A stretch of DNA of 64,000 bases from Clostridia bacterium UC5.1-1D10 (GTDB lineage Bacteria > Bacillota > Clostridia > Lachnospirales > Anaerotignaceae): the NCBI GenBank assembly GCA_001304995.1, contig BBZU01000002.1, positions 1 to 64,000 on the forward strand, given 5' to 3'. Positions 52,899-61,818 of the stretch are shown here, piece by piece. Position 1 is the first letter of the stretch. The number at the start of each line of letters is the position of its first letter. The notes under the pieces are model-generated. The model was not told the DNA's origin. It ran no database searches and was given only the letters and a program-made list of their open reading frames with translations. Both the position numbers and the translations under genes were made by a program.

Positions 52899-52938
52899 AT
52901 TTCGAATATAGAATCATACCCCTCTCTCAAGAAAACGG

Positions 52939-52969
52939 AAAAAGGGCCATCGAATAGATGGCCCTTTTT
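52939..52969. terminator. Bidirectional terminator after the C39-like gene
   Basis: AAAGGGCCAT pairs with ATGGCCCTTT over a 7-base loop. T/A runs on both sides also serve the convergent gene at 53018. Confidence 0.88.
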
Positions 52970-53017
52970 CTGTGCAGTGTTTTACGAGAGATTTTCTGGA
53001 AATAAGTGTTTTGCCGG

Positions 53018-53191
53018 TCAGTTTTCCAGCATATTGTCGATCATGTCGTCCATGACCTCTTCGGCTTTGACAGCCATTTTTTTGCCTTTTTTCATCATTT
53101 TGCGGTAGGTCTTTTTGTCCTGCATCAGATAGCCAACGCCCATGATGGCAGCTGCGCCGCCCACAAGCATGCCTGTGGTGAATTTATTCAT
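53018..53191 (-). CDS. Small YtxH-like protein
   Basis: The protein has 57 residues, starting MNKFTTGMLVGGAAAIMGVGYLM: one glycine-rich membrane helix and then a Lys/Glu/Met-rich helix (RKMMKKGKKMAVKAEEVMDDMID). The ATG at 53191 follows GGAGG by nine bases. This layout recalls YtxH-type small stress proteins, but similarity is only general. Confidence 0.6.
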   Translation of the reverse strand: MNKFTTGMLVGGAAAIMGVGYLMQDKKTYRKMMKKGKKMAVKAEEVMDDMIDNMLEN

Positions 53192-53323
53192 GTTATTCCG
53201 CCTCCTTTTTTCTTTTTTAGTATGAGGAAAAGAAAAAAGAATATGCAGGAGAAAAATTGGAAAAATAAAAAAAAGAAAGCCCCCGATGCAAGGGGAGGCG
53301 CAAAGGGGGGTTTCTAGCATAGG

Positions 53324-54571
53324 TTATTCGCCCAGATCGTGGATGAACAAGCCGCTGCGCAGCTTTGGTTCAAACCATGTGGATTTGGGGGGCATGGTGC
53401 GTCCGGCGTCTGCCACTGCCATCAGTTCATCCATGGCTGTGGGGAATATGGAAAATGCAACCTGCATTTCGCCGCTGTCCACCCGTCTTTCCAGCTCGCC
53501 CAGACCGCGGATACCGCCGACAAAGTCGATGCGTTTATCCGTTCTGGGATCACCGATGGCAAGGACAGGCGCAAGGAGTGAATCCTGCAAGATGGAGACA
53601 TCCAATCCATCCACAGGGTCGTGGGACAAAATGTGGTCTTTGGCTTCCAGCAGATACCATTTGCCACCCAGATACATACCAAAGGTGTGTCTGCGAGGGG
53701 GATGGCAGGGGGAAGCGGGAGCGGGAGAAACGTTGAAGTTTTCGGAAATCTTTTCCAAAAATTCCTGTTCGCTTCGCCCGTTCAGATCCTTGACCACACG
53801 GTTGTAATCCAAGATAAAGAGTTCGTCCGCAGGGAACAGTACGGAAAGGTAGTAGTTGAATTCTTCTTCACCGGTGTAATCTGGTTTCTGTTCTCTACGT
53901 TTCAGACCCACTTTCACAGCAGATGCGTTCCGGTGGTGTCCGTCGGCGATATAGAAATTTTCCACATTGGCAAAGCTCTGTACCAACATGCCGATTTCTG
54001 TATCGCTGTCAATGACCCATACAGTGTGACCGATGCCGTCTTCGGAAACAAAGTCATACACAGGAGGTACCGCCGCTGTATAGCCGTCGATGATGGCTTT
54101 GGCGTCAGCATTTTCCTTGTAAGCCAGGAAAATGGGGCCTGTGTTGGCGTTGAGGGTATCCACATGGCGGATACGGTCAGCTTCTTTGTCGGCACGGGTC
54201 AGCTCGTGCTTTTTGATTGTGTCATTCAAATATTCGTCAATGGCGGTGCAGACAACCAGTCCTGTCTGGCTTCTGCCGTCCATGGTCAGTCGATAGATAT
54301 ACAGATTGGGCAGCAGATCCTGTGTGAAAATGCCTTTGTCCAGCTGTTCATAGAAAGTATCTCTTGCTTTTTCATAAACAGCGGGGCTGTAAGGGTCTGT
54401 ACCCACGGGCAGATCGATTTCCGCCCGGTCAATATGCAAAAAGGAATAGGGGTTTCCCTTTACCATTTCTCTGGCTTCCTCTGTGTTCATAACGTCATAA
54501 GGCAGGGCTGCCACGTCCTTCGCATACTCAGGCGCGGGACGGATGCCCATAAAAGGTCTGATGGTTGCCAT
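53324..54571 (-). CDS. DUF1015 family protein
   Basis: The protein has 415 residues. Family marks are IRPFMGIRPAPEYAKDVAALPYDV, GNPYSFLHIDRAEIDLP, DEYLNDTIKKHELTRADKEADRIRHVDTLNANTGPIFLAY and VENFYIADGHHRNASAVKVG. The role is unproven. The family is often found beside serA, as here, where it is third in serC-serA-DUF1015 and starts 1 bp after the serA stop. Confidence 0.92.
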   Translation of the reverse strand: MATIRPFMGIRPAPEYAKDVAALPYDVMNTEEAREMVKGNPYSFLHIDRAEIDLPVGTDPYSPAVYEKARDTFYEQLDKGIFTQDLLPNLYIYRLTMDGRSQTGLVVCTAIDEYLNDTIKKHELTRADKEADRIRHVDTLNANTGPIFLAYKENADAKAIIDGYTAAVPPVYDFVSEDGIGHTVWVIDSDTEIGMLVQSFANVENFYIADGHHRNASAVKVGLKRREQKPDYTGEEEFNYYLSVLFPADELFILDYNRVVKDLNGRSEQEFLEKISENFNVSPAPASPCHPPRRHTFGMYLGGKWYLLEAKDHILSHDPVDGLDVSILQDSLLAPVLAIGDPRTDKRIDFVGGIRGLGELERRVDSGEMQVAFSIFPTAMDELMAVADAGRTMPPKSTWFEPKLRSGLFIHDLGE

Positions 54572-54572
54572 A

Positions 54573-55751
54573 TTATCCCTCCTGATTCAGTACGCGTACT
54601 TTTTTAACACTGTGGATAGCATACAGGTCATCCACCAGTTCCTTGATGTTTTCCGGCAGGTTATCGCAGACGATGATGTTGTAAGCCAGCTCGCCTTTGG
54701 AGTTGTTTACCATCTTATCGATGTTGATATGGTGCTTGGTAAATACCGCACCCAACTGCCCGATCATGTTCACGATGTTGGAGTGGGAAATGGCAATACG
54801 AGGTTTGCCGGAATAAGGCACGATACAGCCGGGGAAGTTCACGGAATTGCGGATGTTGCCGTAACGCAGGTACTCCCGCAGTTCCACAGCAGCCATTTCG
54901 GCGCAGTTTTCCTCGGATTCCGGTGTGGACGCACCCAGATGAGGCAGAACGATGATGTTTTCGTTGCCCAACAGGGTTTCGTCGGGGAAGTCTGTGATAT
55001 ATCTTGCGATGATGCCTTTTTCAATGGCGTCTTTCAGTGCGTCGTTGTTCACCAGACCGCCTCTGGCAAAGTTCAAAAGTCTTGCGCCTTTTTTGGTAAC
55101 GGCAAAGAGCTTTTCGTCAAAGGTGTCTCTGGTCTTGTCATTCAGTGGAATGTGGATGGTGATGTAATCGCTTTTTGCCACCAATTCTTCCAGTGTTTCC
55201 GCTTTGTCAACGGAAGCAGAAAGATGCCAAGCAGCTTCCAGTGTCAGGAAGGGGTCATAGCCTACGACGTCCATGCCTAAGTCAAGAGCGGCATTTGCCA
55301 CCAGTACGCCGATGGCGCCCAGACCGATGACGCCCAGAGTCTTTCCGGCGATTTCGGGGCCGATGAACTGTTTTTTGCCAGCTTCTACGGCTTTTTCCAC
55401 GTTTTCGTTGTCTGTAAGGGTCTGTACCCACTGTGCGCCGTTGATGATGCGGCGAGAGGATACCAAGAGACCTGCCAGCACCAGTTCTTTTACGGCATTG
55501 GCATTGGCACCGGGGGTATTGAATACTGGAATCCCCATTTCTGTGCATTTGTCAATGGGAATGTTGTTGGTGCCTGCACCTGCACGGGCTACCCCCAGCA
55601 AATTGTCGTTGAGCTCCATGCTGTGCATGTCGAAGCTGCGCAGGATGATGCCCTCAGGGCGGGCAGCTTCCGGATCTATGAGAAATTCTGCTTCAGGCAG
55701 TTTGCTTAGGCCTGCCTGAGAAATCTGGTTCAGTGTTTTGATGGTATACAT
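54573..55751 (-). CDS. serA: D-3-phosphoglycerate dehydrogenase
   Basis: The protein has 392 residues. The NAD-binding motif is GKTLGVIGLGAIGVLVANAALDLGMDVVGYDPF; catalytic Arg/Glu/His lie in NFARGGLVNNDAL and VLPHLGASTPESEENCAEMA. A C-terminal ACT domain (RIAISHSNIVNMIGQLGAVFTKHHINIDKM) is the usual serine-sensing site. It is the first step of serine synthesis, taking 3-phosphoglycerate to 3-phosphohydroxypyruvate. It sits 14 bp after serC. Confidence 0.96.
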   Translation of the reverse strand: MYTIKTLNQISQAGLSKLPEAEFLIDPEAARPEGIILRSFDMHSMELNDNLLGVARAGAGTNNIPIDKCTEMGIPVFNTPGANANAVKELVLAGLLVSSRRIINGAQWVQTLTDNENVEKAVEAGKKQFIGPEIAGKTLGVIGLGAIGVLVANAALDLGMDVVGYDPFLTLEAAWHLSASVDKAETLEELVAKSDYITIHIPLNDKTRDTFDEKLFAVTKKGARLLNFARGGLVNNDALKDAIEKGIIARYITDFPDETLLGNENIIVLPHLGASTPESEENCAEMAAVELREYLRYGNIRNSVNFPGCIVPYSGKPRIAISHSNIVNMIGQLGAVFTKHHINIDKMVNNSKGELAYNIIVCDNLPENIKELVDDLYAIHSVKKVRVLNQEG

Positions 55752-55765
55752 ACGGACATTCTCCT

Positions 55766-56848
55766 TTACTTATTCTCTGCTTCAAACTGTTTCATAAACG
55801 CCACCAGCGCTTCTACGCCTTCTTTGGGCATGGCGTTGTAGATGCTGGCACGCATGCCGCCAACGGTACGATGGCCTTTCAGATTCACGAAGCCTTTTTC
55901 GCCGGCTTCCTTGATGAATTTTGCGTTCAATTCTTCTGTGGGCAGCACAAAAGGCACGTTCATGAGGGAACGGTCTTTTTTCTGCACAGTGCCGCGGAAC
56001 AGGGCGGAACTGTCCAGAAAATCGTAGAGCAGTGCCGCTTTTTCCTCATTGCGTTTCTGCATGGCTGCTACGCCGCCTTGTGCCTTTACCCATTCGAATA
56101 CACGGCCCATGAAGTAAATGCCGTAAGTGGGCGGTGTGTTGTAAAGGGAATTGTTTTTGGCATGGATGTCATACTTGAGCATGGTGGGTGTGAAATCCAT
56201 GGCATTGCCCAGCAGGTCTTCCCGGATGATGACAACAGTCACCCCGGCAGGGCCCAGGTTTTTCTGCGCGCCCGCAAAGAGCAGACCGAACTTTGTGATG
56301 TCGATTTCCTCGGACAAAATGGAGGAGGACATATCCCCCACCAGAGGAACATCGCCCACATTGGGCAGCTCTGTCCAGCGTGTGCCGTAAATGGTGTTGT
56401 TTAAAGTGATATAGAAATAGTCCGCATGTTTGTCAAATTTGGATTCGTCCAGTTCGGGGATGCGGTCGAAAGTGGTGTCGGCAGAAGAAGCCACAATGTT
56501 GACTTTGCCGTAGCGCGCCGCTTCTTCCGCGGCTTTTTTCGCCCACTGACCTGTCACCACATAGTCAGCCTTGTTGTTTTTGTTCATCAGATTCAGAGGA
56601 ATCATGGCAAACTGTGTGGAGCCGCCGCCCTGAAGGAACAGGATTTTGTAATTGTCGGGAATGTGCATCAAATCCCGCAGGTCTGCCTGAGCCTTTTCCA
56701 AAATGCCTTCAAACACTTTAGATCGATGGCTCATCTCCATTACGGACATGCCTGAAGAGCCGTAACAGACAAATTCTTTTTGTGCCTGTTCCAGAACTTC
56801 CAGTGGCAGCATGGATGGTCCAGCTGAAAAATTGAATACTCTTTCCAT
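55766..56848 (-). CDS. serC: Phosphoserine aminotransferase
   Basis: The protein has 360 residues. Class V aminotransferase: FNFSAGPSMLPLEVLEQAQ at the start, QGGGSTQFAMIPLNL, and the PLP lysine in LLFAGAQKNLGPAGVTVVI. It converts 3-phosphohydroxypyruvate and glutamate to phosphoserine. First gene of the serine operon, with AAGGGAGG upstream and a promoter 90-117 bp away. Phosphoserine phosphatase is not in the window. Confidence 0.96.
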   Translation of the reverse strand: MERVFNFSAGPSMLPLEVLEQAQKEFVCYGSSGMSVMEMSHRSKVFEGILEKAQADLRDLMHIPDNYKILFLQGGGSTQFAMIPLNLMNKNNKADYVVTGQWAKKAAEEAARYGKVNIVASSADTTFDRIPELDESKFDKHADYFYITLNNTIYGTRWTELPNVGDVPLVGDMSSSILSEEIDITKFGLLFAGAQKNLGPAGVTVVIIREDLLGNAMDFTPTMLKYDIHAKNNSLYNTPPTYGIYFMGRVFEWVKAQGGVAAMQKRNEEKAALLYDFLDSSALFRGTVQKKDRSLMNVPFVLPTEELNAKFIKEAGEKGFVNLKGHRTVGGMRASIYNAMPKEGVEALVAFMKQFEAENK

Positions 56849-56904
56849 AAATAAGCCTCCCTTAAAGTGTGATTGAAAATGCGTCCCAATTATGTGGGAC
56901 GGAA

Positions 56905-56965
56905 AAAGACCATGGTCTTTTTGGTTTTATGAAGTTGATTATAGCACGGCAGGCGGAACCGTCAA
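56905..56965 (-). promoter_or_regulatory. Promoter of serC with a palindrome just downstream
   Basis: On the minus strand, TTGACG (56960-56965), 16-base spacer, TATAAT (56938-56943). About 12 bp further on lies the perfect 20-bp palindrome AAAAAGACCATGGTCTTTTT (near 56907-56926), followed by a second hairpin GTCCCAC...GTGGGAC-like before the ribosome site. An operator or leader role is inference. Confidence 0.65.
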
Positions 56966-57250
56966 TATAAAAGATGTTTTTTTTAAAGTGTAAAAAATTT
57001 TCGGAGGATAGCGCAAAAAAAGTTCAAAAAAGTTGCAAAAAAATGTCAATATTAAACAGACAAATGTCCATATAAGAAATACAAAAATGAATACTGTCTT
57101 TTGTATACAGCAAAAAGCCCATAGAAATCAAACCTTTCAAAAAATGGGAATTTCCTCCGGCATGATACCAGCTTATGGTCTGACAAAAGAAAGGATGATG
57201 TTTTTTTACATTCAAAAGACAAATTCTTTGTTGTGTTCGCACAAAAAGGA
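56966..57250. other. Intergenic region between serC and lysR with no gene seen
   Basis: Part of the 465-bp gap (56849-57313). It is A/T-rich with several AAAAAGTT strings. A 79-codon open frame on the plus strand (57033-57272) lacks a ribosome site and family features and is not called. Confidence 0.5.
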
Positions 57251-57301
57251 CAAAAAAGAGGGCTCCTCATAAGAAAGCATTGTTTTCTCATGAGGAGCCT
57301 G
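57251..57301 (-). terminator. Terminator of the LysR gene
   Basis: GGCTCCTCAT pairs with ATGAGGAGCC, with an inner AGAAA/TTTCT stem, and CTCTTTTTT follows on the minus strand. Its CTCATAAGAAA string resembles an arm of the dispersed repeat but the rest is absent. Confidence 0.8.
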
Positions 57302-57313
57302 ATGAAAAAAAGG

Positions 57314-58183
57314 TTATTTTTCCGCCAGCATTTCACAAGTCAGGTCTACGAAAGCCTGGGCCGCAGGGGAAAGTTCTGCCGGCGGCAGGGCAACGCCAAG
57401 CGAAATGGTATGGGGCGGGTCTAAAGGCAGTTTGACGACGTTAGCTGTGTGTCCTTCGGTGATGAGGTGGTTCATGATACTCATGCCCAAGCCCTGGGCA
57501 ATCATGGAAAGAGCGGCATGGTTTTCGATGGTTTCATATTTTACTTTGGGGTGGATGTTATGGGCGCGGAACAGCTGGACAACGTCATAATCGGCACCAT
57601 AGGCAGGCATGATGAAGTCCTCCTGCTGGCAGGCAGAAAGAGGGTACGCCTTTTCTTTTGCCATGGGATGATCCGGCGGCAGTACGGCAATCATGGGGTC
57701 TTTCCGCAGGGGAATCCATGTGTAAGGGCTGTCGGGTTTTTCGCTGTACAGGCAAATATCCACCTGCCTGTTTTCCAGAAAGCTGTCTAGTTCCTGATGG
57801 ATGCCTTCTTTTAATATGATGCGGATGCCGGGATAGGATGCGGCAAAAGCTTTGATGACGGGAGGCAGCCAGCAGGTGGCAATGCTGGTGTAAACGCCGA
57901 TGGTGAGGCGACCTGTCTGCAAGCCATTGATGCGGGAGGAAATCTGCTCAAAACGATTGGCACAGTCTGCCATTTCCCGGAGAACAGGCATGAGTTCCAA
58001 CGCGCTGGGCGTAGGGACAACGCCTGTTTTGGAGCGGTACAGCAGGGGAAAACCCAGTTCCGCTTCCAGATTGGTCATCATGTGGCTGATGCCGGAAGGG
58101 GTGTAGTGGAGCTGTTCCGCCGCCTTTGTGAAACTGCCTGTGTCGATGGCAGCCAGCAGCGCTTCGCATTTTTTGAAATCCAT
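57314..58183 (-). CDS. LysR-family transcriptional regulator
   Basis: The protein has 289 residues. The winged HTH at 1-60 reads MDFKKCEALLAAIDTGSFTKAAEQLHYTPSGISHMMTNLEAELGFPLLYR. The periplasmic-binding-like effector domain follows (GRLTIGVYTSIATCWLPPVIKAFAASYPGIRIIL). It is divergent from the EamA transporter 120 bp away, which is its most likely target by the usual LysR arrangement (inference). Confidence 0.92.
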   Translation of the reverse strand: MDFKKCEALLAAIDTGSFTKAAEQLHYTPSGISHMMTNLEAELGFPLLYRSKTGVVPTPSALELMPVLREMADCANRFEQISSRINGLQTGRLTIGVYTSIATCWLPPVIKAFAASYPGIRIILKEGIHQELDSFLENRQVDICLYSEKPDSPYTWIPLRKDPMIAVLPPDHPMAKEKAYPLSACQQEDFIMPAYGADYDVVQLFRAHNIHPKVKYETIENHAALSMIAQGLGMSIMNHLITEGHTANVVKLPLDPPHTISLGVALPPAELSPAAQAFVDLTCEMLAEK

Positions 58184-58302
58184 TTGGTGACCTCCTTATC
58201 CTTGACGATTCTTCATAGATAATAGTATAAAACAGCGTTTTACTTTATACAAGAGGGGTGTTATACTGAGGGCAGATATTACAGAAAGGAAGGCGGTAAG
58301 GT

Positions 58303-59213
58303 ATGCAGAAGAAAGAAATGGCAGGGCTTATGGTCATTGCGGCAGGTTGTCTTTGGGGTGTCATTGGATTGTTTTCCCGTAAATTGTCGGCGGTGGGGTT
58401 TGATGCCGTGCAGATCACGGCGCTGCGCAGTCTGGTAACGGCAGCAGGACTGTTTTTATTGCTCTTTGGCAAAGACCGGAAACTTTGCCGTGTGGACTGG
58501 AAAGATTTGTGGATGTTCTTGGGCACAGGCATTTGCAGCATTGCCGGATTCAATATCTTTTACTTTGTGACCATCAGCATCACCACGTTGTCCGTGGCGG
58601 CAATCCTCCTTTATACAGCGCCCTTTTTCGTTATGGTGCTGTCGGCAGTGCTGTTTCATGAGAAATTTACTGCCCAGAAGGTGAAAGGACTTGTGCTGGC
58701 GTTGGCTGGATGCATCTGCACCACAGGGATTTTCAGCGGCAGTATCCATGTGACGGCATTGGGCATCCTTACAGGCGTTGCATCGGGTTTCTGCTATGCC
58801 CTTTATAGTATTTTCGGGAAATTTGCTTTGAAAAATATACTTCTGAAACGGTGACACTGTACACATTTCTTATGGCATCTGCTGCCATGTTGCCCCTGTC
58901 CCATCCGGCGGATATGTTTTCTCTGGCAGTCAGTGATTTTTCCATGGCAGGTGGCATTTTGCTGCTGGGGTTGGTGTGTACTCTCCTTCCCTTCCTGCTT
59001 TATACCAGAGGGCTATCTCGTATGGATTCGGGGAAAGCCTCTGTCCTTGCTTTTGCGGAGCCACTGACGGCAACACTCTTGGGTGTGGTTGCTTTTGGTG
59101 AAGTGCCGGACGGCTTCGGCTGGCTGGGGGTTATCCTGCTTTTTGGCGCACTGGTGCTGCTGCAAATGCCCCAGAAACAAAGAAAAGCTGGAAAGATTCC
59201 CAATATTTTGTAA
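58303..59213 (+). pseudogene. EamA/DMT-family permease, frameshifted
   Basis: Two EamA halves with ten hydrophobic helices: MAGLMVIAAGCLWGVIGLFSRKLSAVGFDAVQITALRS, AGFNIFYFVTISITTLSVAAILLYTAPFFVMVLS, then GLVCTLLPFLLYTRGLSRMDSGKASVLAFAEPLTATLLG. The frame is lost at five A (58831-58835); six A joins FALKK to YTSETVTLYTFLMASAAM. About 303 residues repaired. The family exports amino acids or metabolites; the substrate is unknown. Possibly controlled by the divergent LysR. Confidence 0.88.
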
Positions 59214-59237
59214 GATATTGATTCCTATTCCCTTTAG

Positions 59238-59276
59238 AAAAAAGACGGTGACTGGCAGACAGACCCGTCTTTTTTT
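59238..59276 (+). terminator. Terminator of the EamA gene
   Basis: AAAAGACGG pairs with CCGTCTTTT over a long loop, followed by TTTTTT. Confidence 0.75.
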
Positions 59277-59309
59277 CTGTTTTGCTTCATAAACATGACA
59301 GGAGGGGGA

Positions 59310-60023
59310 ATGGATATGGACGAAAAGAAGCGGCGATATTTGTTATGGGCATGCTGTATGGTCATTTGCCTTTGTGTGCTCCATCAGGGACGGGCGGCGG
59401 AAACCATGCTGCCTGTGGCGGAAAAAACCATTGTGCTGGATGCGGGACACGGCGGCTGGGATCCGGGAAAAACAGGGAAAACCGGGGTGGATGAACAGGA
59501 ACTGAATCTTGCCATTGTGAAGAAATTGCAGGCGTATCTGGAACAGGGCGGTGCAAGGGTTTATGTGACCAGAGGGGACGGCATGGCTTTGGGACAGAGC
59601 AAACAGGAGGACATGCGGGTGCGGAAAGAAATCACCAATGAAAGCGGCGCGGACATTTTGGTGAGTATCCATCAGAACGCTTTTCCTTCTTCTTCCGCAA
59701 AAGGAGCGCAGGTTTTTTACCATAGCCAGAGTGGAGAAGGCAAAGCCCTTGCCCAGTGTATACAGGAAAGTCTGCGGCAGAGGGTAGATCAGGAGAACAC
59801 CAGACAAATCAAGGCAAACAGCGATTATTACATCCTCCGCACCACCCAGATTCCGGCGGCATTAGTGGAGTGCGGCTTTTTGTCAAATGGAGCGGAAGAA
59901 GCGAAACTCAATGACGATACCTATCAGGAACAGATGGCATGGGGCATTTACTGCGGCATTCTGGACTATTTTGCGGCGAAAGACGGCGCCGGAGGTTTAC
60001 AGCTTGCGGAAAAGCGGATATAA
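59310..60023 (+). CDS. cwlD: N-acetylmuramoyl-L-alanine amidase, CwlD-like
   Basis: About 237 residues. An N-terminal signal/anchor (YLLWACCMVICLCVLH) is followed by the Amidase_3 domain: TIVLDAGHGGWDPG with the zinc His, ELNLAIVKKLQAYLEQGGARVYVTR, ADILVSIHQNAFP, and the catalytic Glu in PAALVECGFLSNGAEEAKL. The order and size match CwlD, which trims peptides to make muramic lactam in spore cortex, supporting a sporulating lineage. Start 59310 or 59316: AGGAGGGGG lies upstream of both. Confidence 0.85.
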   Translation: MDMDEKKRRYLLWACCMVICLCVLHQGRAAETMLPVAEKTIVLDAGHGGWDPGKTGKTGVDEQELNLAIVKKLQAYLEQGGARVYVTRGDGMALGQSKQEDMRVRKEITNESGADILVSIHQNAFPSSSAKGAQVFYHSQSGEGKALAQCIQESLRQRVDQENTRQIKANSDYYILRTTQIPAALVECGFLSNGAEEAKLNDDTYQEQMAWGIYCGILDYFAAKDGAGGLQLAEKRI

Positions 60024-60068
60024 TGGGAAAAACGACGAAACGCTTTGATATTAGGAAGGAATGGAACC

Positions 60069-61322
60069 ATGGAACAGAATTTTCAGACACTGGGACTGTC
60101 CGACGCCCTTGTGGCAGGCTTGGCAAAGCAGGACATCACTGTGCCCACAGATATACAGACAAAAATGATCCCTGCCATTATGACAGGAAAGGACGTGGTT
60201 GGCAGATCGGAAACAGGCTCCGGCAAGACACTTGCTTATCTGCTGCCTATTTTTCAGAGAATCGACCCTAACGTAAGGGGCACACAGGCAATCATCCTGA
60301 CACCTACCCATGAACTGGCGGCACAGGTGCATCGTCAGGCGGAACTGCTGGCAAAGAACGCCGGTGTCAATGTGGGCTGTGCCCTCATCATTGGTACTGC
60401 AAGATTGCAGCGTCAGGTGGAACGCCTTCGGGAAAAACCGCCCATCGTAGTAGGCTCCACAGGTCGTATTTTAGACCTCATCAAACGGAAAAAAATTCAG
60501 GCACATCTGGTAAAGACCATCGTGCTGGATGAAGGGGATAGACTGCTGGAGGACGGCAATTTCGCAGCGGTGCAGGCAGTCATCAAAACAACCCTCCGTG
60601 ACAGACAGCTGGTGCTCCTTTCTGCTTCCGTTGGAGGCGAAACCCAGCAGCGTGCAAAAGAAATCATGAAGGAAGATGCCCTTTTTGTGGAAGGGGCTTC
60701 TCAGGTGGGACAGGTTCCCGATACCATTTCCCATAACTTCATCCTGACTGCACCCAGAGAAAAATTCCTCATGCTGCGGAAAGTGCTGGCAGGGGAAAAA
60801 CCGAAAAAAGCGATGGTATTCCTCAATAACCCGGAAAACATCGAGGTCACTGTGGACAAGCTCAATTACCACGGTATCAAGGCGGCTGGCATCTACGGTC
60901 AGGTAGGTAAACTGGACAGAAAAACAGCCCTGGATGATTTTAGAGAAGGCCGTGTGCAGGTGCTGGTGGCTTCCGACATCGGCGCTAGAGGTCTGGACAT
61001 TCCTGACGTGACTCATGTCATCAATCTGGATATTCCCGAAGATCCTACCCATTATCTCCACCGTGCGGGACGCTGCGGCAGACAGGGACAGACAGGCTGT
61101 GCCATCTCCATCGTGACCCCTTATGAACGCCGCTGGATTCATAAGTATGAAAAGGTATGGGGACTGCGTTTTGCCCAGAAAGATATGGTTTACGGCAAGC
61201 TCACCGACAGCACCAAGACCAAAAAAGATCTGGAACCCAGAAAGTCCCAGCCCAAGGAAAAAGCCCAGCCCAAAGGGCAGGCAAAAAGCGGCAAGAAGTT
61301 TGTAACAAAAAAGAAAAAATAA
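60069..61322 (+). CDS. DEAD-box RNA helicase
   Basis: The protein has 417 residues. Q-motif region (VPTDIQTKMIPAI), motif I GRSETGSGKT, motif Ia PTHELAAQV, motif II as DEGD rather than DEAD (VLDEGDRLLE), motif III as SAS, and motifs V/VI ASDIGARGLDIPDVTHVINLD and HRAGRCGRQG. A Lys/Pro/Gln-rich basic tail should bind RNA. It probably remodels RNA or ribosome precursors. The ATG at 60069 follows AGGAAGGA; an upstream TTG lacks one. Confidence 0.92.
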   Translation: MEQNFQTLGLSDALVAGLAKQDITVPTDIQTKMIPAIMTGKDVVGRSETGSGKTLAYLLPIFQRIDPNVRGTQAIILTPTHELAAQVHRQAELLAKNAGVNVGCALIIGTARLQRQVERLREKPPIVVGSTGRILDLIKRKKIQAHLVKTIVLDEGDRLLEDGNFAAVQAVIKTTLRDRQLVLLSASVGGETQQRAKEIMKEDALFVEGASQVGQVPDTISHNFILTAPREKFLMLRKVLAGEKPKKAMVFLNNPENIEVTVDKLNYHGIKAAGIYGQVGKLDRKTALDDFREGRVQVLVASDIGARGLDIPDVTHVINLDIPEDPTHYLHRAGRCGRQGQTGCAISIVTPYERRWIHKYEKVWGLRFAQKDMVYGKLTDSTKTKKDLEPRKSQPKEKAQPKGQAKSGKKFVTKKKK

Positions 61323-61415
61323 AATCCCGAAAAAATCATTGTGGAAATCATGGAAATCATGTATCATAAATAAGGAACTTTTAAGTAAAAAATAACATTG
61401 CAGGAGGTAGCGAAT

Positions 61416-61725
61416 ATGAGCGAAAAAATGCGGATGCGGCTGCGGTCATGACCACGAACACGAAGAAGACGTAATGGATCTGGAAACCATGTTCCTGACA
61501 CTGGACGACGATACAGAAATGGAATGCGGCATTCTGGGCGTATTTGAAGTGGAAGGTCTGGAAGGCAAAGAATATATTGCCCTGCTTCCTTTGGAAGACG
61601 AAACCGTTCTGCTGTATGAATACAAAGAAGTTGGCGACGAAATCGAACTGAACGTTATCGAAGATGACGATGAATTCGACAAAGTTTCCAACGCTTTCTA
61701 CGACATGTACGAAGACGAAGAATAA
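61416..61725 (+). pseudogene. DUF1292 family protein, frameshifted at codon 4
   Basis: The ATG at 61416 with AGGAGG upstream starts MSEK, then a run of six A (61423-61428) puts the next bases out of frame. Five A gives MSEKCGCGCGHDHEHEEDVMDLE and continues LTLDDDTEMECGILGVFEVEG, EYIALLPLEDETVLLYEY and an acidic end. About 102 residues. The Cys/His-rich head looks metal-binding. DUF1292 (YrzB-like) proteins are acidic and of unknown role. The intact reading from 61474 lacks a ribosome site. Confidence 0.82.
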
Positions 61726-61740
61726 GCAAAAACACAACAA

Positions 61741-61777
61741 GGGGCAGGGCATGGAAAAACGATGCTTCTGCCTTTTT
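61741..61777 (+). terminator. Terminator of the DUF1292 gene
   Basis: GGCAGGGCAT pairs with ATGCTTCTGCC, with mismatches, followed by TTTTTG. Confidence 0.6.
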
Positions 61778-61818
61778 GTGTCTGAAGAATATTTTACCAG
61801 AATATGGAGTGTGATGAG

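Noticed and set aside
57033-57272. 79-codon plus-strand frame before the LysR terminator
   Set aside because: No ribosome site, A/T-driven composition, and it runs into the terminator hairpin.
57256-57301. Seventh copy of the dispersed repeat
   Set aside because: Only the CTCATAAGAAA string is shared; the element is fully explained as the LysR terminator.
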